Assembly: GCA_937901465.1 (NCBI GenBank) | Contig: CALGTU010000056.1 | Coordinates: forward strand, 1-6,918 | DNA from: an uncultured Clostridia bacterium | Lineage (GTDB): Bacteria > Bacillota > Clostridia > Oscillospirales > Ruminococcaceae | DNA length: 6,918 nt | Direction of reading: 5' to 3' | Part shown: positions 1-5,715 of the stretch, in pieces | Layout of the letters: each line of letters opens with the position of its first letter | How positions within the stretch are numbered: the first letter of the stretch is position 1 | Notes under the pieces: model-generated | Database searches by the model: none | The model's input: only the letters and a program-made list of their open reading frames with translations | Told to the model about the DNA's origin: nothing | Translations under genes and position numbers: made by a program

Positions 1-120
1 TATTTCGTCGTTAAACTCGCTCGAAATACCCGCGTATTCCTTCGCTCGTTTGCCTTGAACTAAACCGTGTCTTTTCGTTTTATGGCGAGTTGTCGCTGGC
101 AGTTTCGTTTCGGTGTTTGC
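1..120. other. CpG-rich gene-less left edge, possible dispersed repeat or relic
   Basis: I see no gene here. By hand count the stretch is about 47% GC with roughly 14 CpG dinucleotides, whereas the DNA from about 121 to 208 is AT-rich. It contains a 7-bp inverted repeat (TATTTCG at 1-7, CGAAATA at 22-28) and a direct repeat TCGCTCG at 17-23 and 42-48. One minus-strand frame stays open for about 40 codons from 120 to the window edge, but it has no start codon and a TGA immediately upstream. It could be an intergenic dispersed repeat, the relic of a reading frame, or the edge of a foreign segment. I do not recognise it. Confidence 0.3.
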
Positions 121-174
121 TCAGAAAATCAGTAAGATAAATCTATAACTTGTCGAAAATCTGATTTTAAAAAC

Positions 175-202
175 AAAACCTCGGAAATAACTCCGAGGTT
201 TT
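175..202 (-). terminator. Rho-independent terminator of the panT-like operon
   Basis: A perfect 11-bp stem (175-185 paired with 192-202) closes a 6-base loop. Read on the minus strand, the stem is followed by GTTTTTAAAA, the U-rich tract expected of an intrinsic terminator. It begins only a few bases past the stop codon of the minus-strand transporter gene at 209, so it ends the four-gene minus-strand transcript. Nothing on the plus strand to its left needs a terminator. Confidence 0.88.
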
Positions 203-208
203 CTATTT

Positions 209-793
209 TTATGCATTAGCCTTTGAAGGCTTTTTAACTATATCAAGAATTCTTATGATAACGGGGTTCAAAACAATGTTTACAGCCATTTCAATAAGGA
301 AATTGAATCCTACAAGTCCGCCTATCATATAAGCACCAGCAGATTCAAAACCTGCACCCGCTGCCCACTGTGTTATTGTGTCCATAAAGAAAATGCTGCA
401 ACCTAAAAGGAAAAGCCCTGTGTTTACTATCGGAGTAACGATAGCCGCAGCAATAACAGCAACTGTTCTGTTTTTCTTTTCGATAAGTGAGTAAATAATT
501 CCTGCCATAAGACCCGCAACAGCACCCTTTAAAATACAGGTTACAATCGTTCCGGGAACATTGATTGCAAGAAAAGCGCCCGCATCGGTTAAAAGAACAA
601 CCACTCCGAATACAAATCCGAGCCATGCCCCTGCCTTATAGCCATACATCGCAGCACCGACAACTATCGGAATAAGAACAAGCGAAATTCTGAAAGGACC
701 GATTGGTGGAATAACCATCGAGAGCATCTGAAGCACGATTACAAGAGCGGTTAAAAGTGCAGTTCCTACGAGTGTTTTTGTGTTTTTTGTCAT
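209..793 (-). CDS. panT: ECF transporter S component, probable pantothenate-specific (PanT-like)
   Basis: This is a 194-aa, very hydrophobic protein with about six predicted membrane segments (near residues 9-28, 35-52, 54-70, 80-104, 110-136 and 155-182). That size and layout fit the substrate-binding S component of an energy-coupling factor vitamin transporter. TM1 carries A12xxxA16, the small-residue motif by which S components dock on the shared EcfT subunit. EcfA and EcfT are not in the window and would be encoded elsewhere, as in group II ECF systems. The substrate is inferred from position: pantothenate kinase coaX lies 59 nt upstream on the same strand, so pantothenate import is the best guess. 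AGGAGGT sits 7 nt before the ATG. A weak promoter-like pair (TTGACT at 845-850, TTGAAT at 822-827) lies in the coaX gap. The family assignment is firm. The substrate is not proven, and riboflavin or another vitamin remains possible. Confidence 0.8.
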   Translation of the reverse strand: MTKNTKTLVGTALLTALVIVLQMLSMVIPPIGPFRISLVLIPIVVGAAMYGYKAGAWLGFVFGVVVLLTDAGAFLAINVPGTIVTCILKGAVAGLMAGIIYSLIEKKNRTVAVIAAAIVTPIVNTGLFLLGCSIFFMDTITQWAAGAGFESAGAYMIGGLVGFNFLIEMAVNIVLNPVIIRILDIVKKPSKANA

Positions 794-852
794 AATATTG
801 ACCTCCTACTGCCTCCCTTAAATTCAAGGTGAAGCGTAATAAATAGTCAAAT

Positions 853-1632
853 TTACTTTTCGGGAGAGTTTTTCTTATAGATAATCAAAAGACCGTCTGT
901 AAGAAGAGTTTCGTCAACGATAATATTGTTTTTACAGTGTGTAACGATAGTCGGAGCAATTCCGCCCGTCGCAACAACAGTAGCGTCGCTACCCAGTTCT
1001 TCCTTGTATCTTTCAATCATTCCGTCAACCATACAAGCAGTTCCGAAAACAATACCCGATTTCATCGAGTCAGCCGAGTTCTTTCCGATAACGCTCATTC
1101 CGTTGAGTTCGGTGTTGATATCGGGAAGCTGTGCTGTTCCTGAAGAAAGTGCCTTTAATGAAACCTTAACTCCGGGGAAGATAGTTCCGCCGAGGAAACA
1201 GCCGTTTCTGTCGATAGCAGAAATAGTTGTAGCCGTTCCCATATCAAAAACGATAAGGGGCAAAGGATATTTCGCCATAGCACCGACAGCACCGCATACA
1301 AGGTCCGCACCGAGTATCGCAGGGTCATCAATCTTGATGTTGAGCCCTGTTTTTATGCCCGATGAAACTACAATAACCCTGCATTTTAAAAGCTTTTTGA
1401 TAGCTTCTTTCAGAACAGGCATCAGAGACGGAACAACGGTTGAGATGATAGCACCGTCAAAGCCTTTTGTATCAACATCATAAAGACCTAAAATGTTCTT
1501 GAAATCAATTGCATACTCATCCGCAGTCTTTGAGGATTGAGTTGCCATTCTCGCAGTAAAAACGAGTTTTTCATCATTATCAAAAACACCTGTTACAATG
1601 TTTGTGTTTCCGACATCAACGGTAAAAATCAT
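853..1632 (-). CDS. coaX: Type III pantothenate kinase
   Basis: CoaX phosphorylates pantothenate with ATP, the first step of coenzyme A synthesis in the cytoplasm. The 259-aa length is normal for the family. Visible motifs of the ASKHA fold are DVGNTN at residues 6-11 (phosphate-binding loop, with the metal-binding Asp6), LGADLVCGA at 108-115 with Asp110, DMGTATT at 130-136 with Asp130, GGTIFPG at 148-154, and a C-terminal ATGGIA at 221-226. Type III enzymes are generally insensitive to CoA feedback and need a monovalent cation (family knowledge). AAGGAG lies 7 nt before the ATG. The gene starts 40 nt after the cca stop and has a perfect-consensus promoter overlapping the end of cca, so it can be expressed with or without the upstream genes. 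The probable pantothenate transporter follows, giving an uptake-and-trapping pair. No key residue appears to be missing. Confidence 0.95.
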   Translation of the reverse strand: MIFTVDVGNTNIVTGVFDNDEKLVFTARMATQSSKTADEYAIDFKNILGLYDVDTKGFDGAIISTVVPSLMPVLKEAIKKLLKCRVIVVSSGIKTGLNIKIDDPAILGADLVCGAVGAMAKYPLPLIVFDMGTATTISAIDRNGCFLGGTIFPGVKVSLKALSSGTAQLPDINTELNGMSVIGKNSADSMKSGIVFGTACMVDGMIERYKEELGSDATVVATGGIAPTIVTHCKNNIIVDETLLTDGLLIIYKKNSPEK

Positions 1633-1664
1633 TTTATTTCTCCTTAAAATAAATTTGCAAAGTT

Positions 1665-1693
1665 ATTATATACTATAATCCTCTTTTTGTCAA
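1665..1693 (-). promoter_or_regulatory. Perfect-consensus SigA promoter for coaX, embedded in the end of cca
   Basis: On the minus strand, TTGACA (1688-1693) and TATAAT (1665-1670) are separated by exactly 17 nt, an exact match to the SigA/sigma-70 consensus. The -35 box is coding sequence: it spells Leu445-Thr446 of the CCA transferase. The -10 lies just beyond the cca stop codon. The expected start is near 1658, giving a leader of about 25 nt that includes the coaX ribosome binding site. This would give coaX and the transporter transcription independent of cca. Confidence 0.8.
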
Positions 1694-3025
1694 ATATTCA
1701 ATGAGTTTTTCTTTCTCATTCACAACTTTTTCAGAGATTACAGCGTCAAGAAGAAAAGAAAGCACTTCGCCTATTTCCTTTCCCTTATATCCTGAATCAG
1801 AAAGGTCGTTTCCATTTACAGAAAGGTCTTTTAAAGAAAGACATTCATTTCTTTCATACATTTCTCTTGCTTTCTTTTCCATTCTGTCGATAGCGGGAAG
1901 TCTTTCTAAAGCAAACTCTGCTTTCGACATAGAATCCGCCCTTAAAACATCGGTTAAAAGAAAGAAATCTTCTCTGCTTATTTTTGATAGAATTCTTCTT
2001 ATCTGTCTGTCAGAAAATTCATCGTTATTTTCTTTCGAAGGTTTTATATAATGCATAGCAACAAGGGTCTTAACGGTCTTTGTCATATCGTTGCTTTTTT
2101 TAAGACGATGCATAATATTTTCTGCCATTTCAGAAGATATTTCTTCGTGACCCTTAAAATGTCCGATGCCTTTTTCGTCAACAGTAAAACAACGGGGTTT
2201 TCCTATATCGTGAAAAAGCATCGCGAACCTTACTTCTGTCTTTTTTGAAGACTTTTCAACCGCTTTTGCAATATGTCCCCATACAGTATAGATATGATAC
2301 GGATTTTTCTGTTCAAAGTTTATACAAGGCTTTATTTCAGGAATAATAACCGCTAAAACTTCAGCATATTCGGTTAGAACAGAATATACATTATCACCCA
2401 TTAAAAGCTTGTCGAGTTCGGCAGAAATTCTCTCTGCCGATATTTCATTAAGACCGTCTTTCAAAGAAAATATAGCTTCCTTGGTTTCGCTTTCTATCCC
2501 GAACGAAAGCTGTGAAGAAAATCTTATCCCACGCATAATCCTCAGTTTATCTTCAGAAAATCTTTCATAAGGATTTCCTACAGCTTTTATAACCTTGTTT
2601 TCAATATCAGAAATTCCACCGAAAAAGTCAACAAATCCGTCTTTTTCAGAATAGGCGATAGCGTTCATCGTAAAATCACGACGCTTTAAATCTTCTTTTA
2701 AAGAGGGAGTAAATTCAACAGCTAAAGGGTGTCTTCCGTCCTCGTATTTTCCGTCTTTGCGATAGGTTGTTATTTCTATGTTTTCGCCTTCTGAAACAAC
2801 AGTAAGGGTGCCGTGTGAAATTCCCGTTTCTATAACCTTATAGTCTTTGAAACATTCTTTCATTTCATGTGGAAGTGCATTTGTCGTTATATCAAAATCA
2901 TAGGGGACTTTTCCTAAAATAAAATCCCTTACACAACCACCGACAAGAAAAGCCTCAAACCCGTTTTCATAAAGAACAGAAAGAACATTTTTTATGTTTT
3001 CGGGAATGTTTATTTTTTTATTCAT
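1673..3025 (-). CDS. cca: CCA tRNA nucleotidyltransferase with HD domain
   Basis: This class II nucleotidyltransferase builds or repairs the 3' CCA end of tRNAs from CTP and ATP. It is 450 aa from the chosen start. The N-terminal catalytic part has LVGGCVRDFILG at 27-38 and DFDITTNA at 43-50, whose Asp43 and Asp45 bind the metals. It also has RRDFTMNAIA at 115-124 and the DKLRIMRGIRF block at 159-169. An HD domain follows, with HDIGKP at 272-277 and KGHEE at 291-295; it is common in Firmicutes and often linked to phosphodiesterase or phosphatase activity. The reading frame extends 35 codons upstream to 3130, but that part overlaps the preceding gene. The ATG at 3025, with GAAAGG about 7 nt upstream, gives the normal family N-terminus. 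That ATG overlaps the stop of the upstream gene by 8 nt (ATGAATAA), implying coupled translation. A split CC-adding or A-adding enzyme cannot be excluded without knowing whether a paralogue exists elsewhere. Confidence 0.93.
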   Translation of the reverse strand: MNKKINIPENIKNVLSVLYENGFEAFLVGGCVRDFILGKVPYDFDITTNALPHEMKECFKDYKVIETGISHGTLTVVSEGENIEITTYRKDGKYEDGRHPLAVEFTPSLKEDLKRRDFTMNAIAYSEKDGFVDFFGGISDIENKVIKAVGNPYERFSEDKLRIMRGIRFSSQLSFGIESETKEAIFSLKDGLNEISAERISAELDKLLMGDNVYSVLTEYAEVLAVIIPEIKPCINFEQKNPYHIYTVWGHIAKAVEKSSKKTEVRFAMLFHDIGKPRCFTVDEKGIGHFKGHEEISSEMAENIMHRLKKSNDMTKTVKTLVAMHYIKPSKENNDEFSDRQIRRILSKISREDFFLLTDVLRADSMSKAEFALERLPAIDRMEKKAREMYERNECLSLKDLSVNGNDLSDSGYKGKEIGEVLSFLLDAVISEKVVNEKEKLIEYLTKRGL

Positions 3026-3356
3026 CTTTATCGCCTTTCGTGTATTTTTCATATAAAGAGTAAAGATATTGTGTCTTGTTTTCAAGGAAGAAATAATGTG
3101 CGATATAGGGGATAAGTAAACAAAGAACAAGAACTATAATCGGCAGAAAAGCAATCTTTTCAAAACATACAAATCCTAAAATACAGATAAAAAGAATAAG
3201 CGAAAAAAGAACAGTTACTATAAGATGAATAAATCTTTCGTGTTGCATGAATTGTATTCTTGTCAAAAGTTCCGCTGAAAGTTTTTCTTTGTCCGAACCT
3301 TCTTTTTTTAGTTCGTCTTCATAATATCTGATAATCGAGAGCATGTATTTCTTCAT
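3018..3356 (-). CDS. Uncharacterised small two-helix membrane protein
   Basis: I do not recognise this family. The 112-aa product has a charged, probably cytoplasmic N-terminus (residues 1-42, rich in Glu and Lys). Two hydrophobic helices follow, at about 43-63 and 68-91, with a short loop containing Glu66-Lys67. The tail is polar (ENKTQYLYSLYEKYTKGDKDE region, 92-112). This suggests a hairpin with both ends in the cytoplasm. No catalytic motif or signal peptide is visible. The frame is open much further upstream (to 3686), but that part runs antisense to the popT gene. The ATG at 3356 has an AAGGGGGA ribosome binding site about 5 nt upstream and lies just downstream of a good promoter, so it is the true start. 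It is the first gene of the minus-strand set, and its stop codon overlaps the cca start by 8 nt. The product is real by context and unknown by function. Confidence 0.75.
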   Translation of the reverse strand: MKKYMLSIIRYYEDELKKEGSDKEKLSAELLTRIQFMQHERFIHLIVTVLFSLILFICILGFVCFEKIAFLPIIVLVLCLLIPYIAHYFFLENKTQYLYSLYEKYTKGDKDE

Positions 3357-3383
3357 AAAAATCCCCCTTTTTAAGTTTATTAA

Positions 3384-3412
3384 ATTATAACTCTGTTTTT
3401 CATCATTTGCAA
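3384..3412 (-). promoter_or_regulatory. SigA promoter of the minus-strand operon (membrane protein, cca, coaX, panT)
   Basis: On the minus strand, TTGCAA (3407-3412) and a perfect TATAAT (3384-3389) are separated by 17 nt. The predicted start is near 3377, leaving a leader of about 20 nt with the strong Shine-Dalgarno of the 112-aa gene. Its -35 box lies only 6 bp from the -35 box of the opposing popT promoter. Confidence 0.75.
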
Positions 3413-3418
3413 TATCTC

Positions 3419-3447
3419 TTGATAGAAATAAAACAATGTGATATAAT
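3419..3447 (+). promoter_or_regulatory. Extended -10 SigA promoter of popT-sir2
   Basis: TTGATA (3419-3424) and TATAAT (3442-3447) are 17 nt apart. A TG at 3439-3440, one base before the -10, makes an extended -10 element. This is near consensus and predicts a start near 3454, about 30 nt before the popT ATG. I see no obvious operator palindrome. Confidence 0.82.
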
Positions 3448-3483
3448 ATTCTGTAAAGATTTTCTTTGGGAGATGTTGAAAAA

Positions 3484-4329
3484 ATGAAACATATAATAAA
3501 TATTTTAAAGGGAGCGGTTTTCGGAATAGCCAATATAATCCCCGGCGTTTCAGGCGGAACAATGGCGGTTATCATGAAAGTTTTCGACCGCATAATAGAT
3601 ATTTTAACACTTGATTTCAAAAAGATAAAAGAGAATTTTATCTTCATTATATTTTTTGGAATAGGTGCCGTTTTGGGTATAGGCACAGCAGCCCTTATCC
3701 TTAAAAATCTTTTCGAACTCTATTTCGTTCCGACACAGATGTTCTTCACAGGCGTAATACTCGGAAGTATCCCGTTTATCTTCAGAATTGCCGTTACAAA
3801 AGAAACCCCTATGCGAAAGATAAATATCATTCCCTTTGTTATAGGTATGATAATTACACTTGTTCCGCTCTTTCTTTCAGAAGACGGAATGAAAGCAATT
3901 CCTACAGATTCAGAACCTTCTGTTTCTCTTCTGATAATAATGGCAATTTTCCTTTTCATAGCGGCTGTTGCTATGATTATTCCGGGGCTCAGCGGTTCAA
4001 TGGTGCTTATGCTTTTAGGCGGTTATCCACTCGCTCTTTCAGCAGTAACAGAACTTAAAATCCCATTCCTTATTGTTATGCTTTTAGGTGCTGGTTTAGG
4101 GTTTATCGCGGGTGGAAGACTCATCTCATTCATGCTCAAAAAATTCCATCAGGGAACATACCTTGCTATTTTAGGACTCATAATAGGTTCACTCTTCTCT
4201 GTTTTCCCATTCTCAGAATTTTCATTCGGAATGCAGGGAATAGTGGGAATAGTTCTTCTGATAGCGGGAGCGTTTGTTCCATTCCTTATGGAACTTCTCG
4301 GAAAAAAATTCGCAAAAGAGGAGAAATAA
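3484..4329 (+). CDS. popT: DUF368 family undecaprenyl-phosphate translocase (PopT-like)
   Basis: This is a 281-aa polytopic inner-membrane protein of the DUF368 family. Members have been shown to return undecaprenyl phosphate, the lipid carrier for peptidoglycan and other wall polymers, from the outer to the inner face of the membrane, in parallel with DedA-family (UptA) proteins. The sequence shows two copies of the family signature, IIPGVSGGT at 18-26 and IIPGLSGSM at 165-173, each in a helix. This indicates an internal duplication, probably in inverted topology. About eight to ten hydrophobic segments cover the rest, ending in the short basic tail KKFAKEEK. The frame can be extended to a TTG at 3466, but that TTG has no ribosome binding site and overlaps the GGGAG at 3468-3472. 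The ATG at 3484 gives the usual MKHIINILKG start, with a slightly long 11-nt spacing. The sir2 gene starts 1 nt after the stop codon, so the two are cotranscribed. Confidence 0.88.
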   Translation: MKHIINILKGAVFGIANIIPGVSGGTMAVIMKVFDRIIDILTLDFKKIKENFIFIIFFGIGAVLGIGTAALILKNLFELYFVPTQMFFTGVILGSIPFIFRIAVTKETPMRKINIIPFVIGMIITLVPLFLSEDGMKAIPTDSEPSVSLLIIMAIFLFIAAVAMIIPGLSGSMVLMLLGGYPLALSAVTELKIPFLIVMLLGAGLGFIAGGRLISFMLKKFHQGTYLAILGLIIGSLFSVFPFSEFSFGMQGIVGIVLLIAGAFVPFLMELLGKKFAKEEK

Positions 4330-4330
4330 A

Positions 4331-5047
4331 ATGGCAGATGTGTTCACACTCCGAAAACTTATCGATGAAAGCGATAATATAGTGTTTTTCGGCGGAGCAG
4401 GTGTTTCAACCGAAAGCGGAATTCCCGATTTCAGAAGCGTTGACGGACTTTATAACCAGAAATTCGATTATCCACCCGAAACGATACTCAGTCATACCTT
4501 CTTCATGACTCATACAGAAGAATTCTATCGTTTTTATCATGATAAGATGATGTTTAAGGATAAATATCCCAATCCCGCTCATATAAAACTTGCAGAACTT
4601 GAAGAAAAGGGAAAACTCAAAGCTGTAATAACACAAAATATCGACGGGCTTCATCAGGCAGCGGGAAGTAAGAATGTAATAGAACTTCATGGCTCTATGC
4701 ATAGAAACTATTGTAAGGATTGTAACGCTTTCTATGACCTTTCCTATATGATGGACTGCGATGGTATCCCGGGCTGTTCCGAGTGTGGAGGAATAATAAA
4801 ACCCGATGTCGTTCTTTATGAAGAACAGCTCGACACCGAGGCTATCGAAAAAGCAATTTATTATATCGAAAATGCCGATGTTTTAATTATTGGCGGAACA
4901 TCTCTCTCTGTTTATCCCGCCGCAAGTTTTGTCAATTATTATGCAGGCAAAAAACTTGTGCTCATAAATAAAACAGAAACCCCTCTTGATATAAGAGCGG
5001 ATTATCTTATAAGAGGAAGCATAGGCGAGGTTTTTTCAAGACTTTGA
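4331..5047 (+). CDS. NAD-dependent protein deacylase, Sir2 family
   Basis: This sirtuin removes acyl groups from lysine side chains using NAD+, giving nicotinamide and O-acyl-ADP-ribose. The 238-aa length is typical of bacterial single-domain members. NAD-binding motifs are GAGVSTESGIPDFRS at 22-36, TQNIDGLH at 101-108 and GTSLSVYPA at 189-197. His120 in ELHGS is the catalytic base. Four cysteines (C128-x2-C131 and C149-x2-C152) form the structural zinc site. KPDVVLYEE at 158-166 is a common Firmicutes version of the (R/K)P.(I/V)V.F.E block. The ATG at 4331 follows the popT stop by 1 nt, with GAGGAG about 6 nt upstream inside the end of popT, so a longer frame starting at 4274 is unlikely. 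It is downstream in a two-gene operon and is followed by a hairpin shared with the converging pilin gene. Whether it prefers acetyl or longer acyl groups cannot be read from the sequence. Confidence 0.93.
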   Translation: MADVFTLRKLIDESDNIVFFGGAGVSTESGIPDFRSVDGLYNQKFDYPPETILSHTFFMTHTEEFYRFYHDKMMFKDKYPNPAHIKLAELEEKGKLKAVITQNIDGLHQAAGSKNVIELHGSMHRNYCKDCNAFYDLSYMMDCDGIPGCSECGGIIKPDVVLYEEQLDTEAIEKAIYYIENADVLIIGGTSLSVYPAASFVNYYAGKKLVLINKTETPLDIRADYLIRGSIGEVFSRL

Positions 5048-5055
5048 TAAAAAAC

Positions 5056-5086
5056 AAGGGTATCAGGTGATAAACCCGATACCCTT
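5056..5086. terminator. Shared hairpin terminator between convergent sir2 and pilin genes
   Basis: A perfect 9-bp stem (AAGGGTATC at 5056-5064, GATACCCTT at 5078-5086) is extended inward by a 3-bp GGT/ACC helix after one mismatch, with loop GATAA. On the minus strand it is followed by TTGTTTTTTATC, a good U-tract, so it is a convincing intrinsic terminator for the pilin gene. On the plus strand the stem begins right after the sir2 stop, but only three Ts follow, so it would terminate popT-sir2 less efficiently. It probably serves both directions unequally. Confidence 0.8.
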
Positions 5087-5108
5087 TGATGTAATCATAA
5101 TTTTAAAA

Positions 5109-5591
5109 TTATTCGAATTTGTCCATTTCTGACTGAGGATAAGCACCGTCAGGCTTTACATCTTTGCTGCATGAAGCCGCATCGCCCGGTGTCTTTATAT
5201 AAACATAAACCGATATTGAAGGCGAATGAGTATTTGCATCGTCTATGAATACAACAAATCCGTTTTTATAACTTGTATCCCCAAGCTCTTCTAAAATTTC
5301 AAGAACAGCAGGATCTGTTGTTCCTGTTCCTGTATAAACAAAAGCGTGAGTTTCAGATGCGTTTGAAAGTGCAGATTTTACTTCTTTTCCTGCATATCTT
5401 GTGTATACAAGTTCCTGAACACACATACTTATCGATCTTGCGTCTGATGACGCTCTCGATTCTCTTGCGTCATTGAGATATCCCAGCATAGCAACCCCTA
5501 TTACAGCCGCCAGAACGCCGATTATCGCGATAACAACGATGATTTCAACAAGAGTGAAACCTTTCGCTTTTTTGAATTTTGCTTTTAACAA
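5109..5591 (-). CDS. Type IV pilin-like / pseudopilin protein (class III signal, GFTLVE)
   Basis: This is a 160-aa prepilin. It has a short basic leader (MLKAKFKKAKG, residues 1-11), the prepilin peptidase site between Gly11 and Phe12, Glu5 of the mature protein (Glu16), and a hydrophobic helix at about 14-38 (FTLVEIIVVIAIIGVLAAV). That is the N-methylation and assembly signature of type IV pilins, type II secretion pseudopilins and com pseudopilins. The globular part (39-160) has two cysteines, C57 and C141, that could pair, and ends in an acidic tail. I cannot say which filament it joins, because no ATPase, platform protein or prepilin peptidase lies nearby. The start is TTG at 5591: no in-frame ATG or GTG precedes the leader, and AAAGAGGGG sits 7 nt upstream. 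It is transcribed alone, diverging from the flavin reductase gene and ending at the hairpin at 5056-5086. Confidence 0.85.
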   Translation of the reverse strand: MLKAKFKKAKGFTLVEIIVVIAIIGVLAAVIGVAMLGYLNDARESRASSDARSISMCVQELVYTRYAGKEVKSALSNASETHAFVYTGTGTTDPAVLEILEELGDTSYKNGFVVFIDDANTHSPSISVYVYIKTPGDAASCSKDVKPDGAYPQSEMDKFE

Positions 5592-5598
5592 AACACAA

Positions 5599-5607
5599 CC
5601 CCTCTTT
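5599..5607 (-). promoter_or_regulatory. Ribosome binding site fixing the TTG start of the pilin gene
   Basis: On the minus strand, AAAGAGGGG ends 7 nt before the TTG at 5591-5589. An ATG a few bases further upstream (5608-5610) is out of frame, so this site is what supports TTG initiation of the pilin. The weaker start codon suggests modest translation. Confidence 0.7.
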
Positions 5608-5638
5608 CATTGATTTTAATGTTTAATACCATACCAAA

Positions 5639-5656
5639 CAATATATTAACATATTG
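5639..5656. repeat. 18-bp near-perfect palindrome in the pilin / flavin reductase divergent region
   Basis: CAATAT (5639-5644) and ATATTG (5651-5656) are inverted around ATTAAC, with only one mismatched pair in 18 bp. It lies over the likely -10 of the pilin promoter, so it could be the operator of a dimeric regulator. AT-rich DNA makes chance palindromes more likely, so this remains tentative. Confidence 0.4.
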
Positions 5657-5671
5657 TGAACAAGAATGCAA
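5643..5671 (-). promoter_or_regulatory. Candidate SigA promoter of the pilin gene
   Basis: On the minus strand, TTGCAT (5666-5671) and TAATAT (5643-5648) are 17 nt apart, giving a start near 5636 and a leader of about 45 nt. A competing pair (TTGTTT at 5636-5641, TAAAAT at 5613-5618) also has 17-nt spacing, but it would start transcription inside the ribosome binding site, so it is less likely. For the opposite gene I see only -10-like TATATT (5690-5695) without a good -35. Confidence 0.5.
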
Positions 5672-5715
5672 TACCTTTTTTAAATATTATATATTTTATT
5701 CAAGGAGATTTGTCT

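Noticed and set aside
794..852. Vitamin riboswitch before the ECF S component
   Set aside because: The 59-nt gap is too short for known vitamin aptamers and shows only a weak promoter-like pair and a strong ribosome binding site.
926..1483. Open frame of 185 codons on the plus strand
   Set aside because: It lies wholly antisense to coaX, whose motifs are intact. It has no ribosome binding site, and its sequence is a low-complexity mirror of the coaX codons.
3026..3130. 35-codon N-terminal extension of the CCA transferase
   Set aside because: It overlaps the upstream membrane protein gene in another frame. The ATG at 3025 gives the normal family start with its own ribosome binding site.
3357..3686. 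N-terminal extension of the 112-aa membrane protein to 222 aa
   Set aside because: The extra part is antisense to popT and crosses both divergent promoters. The ATG at 3356 has a strong ribosome binding site right after the promoter.
5592..5715. T-box, riboswitch or leader peptide controlling flavin reductase-leuA
   Set aside because: The gap is only 124 nt and is shared with the divergent pilin promoter. I see no T-box sequence, leucine codon run or aptamer-like pairing.
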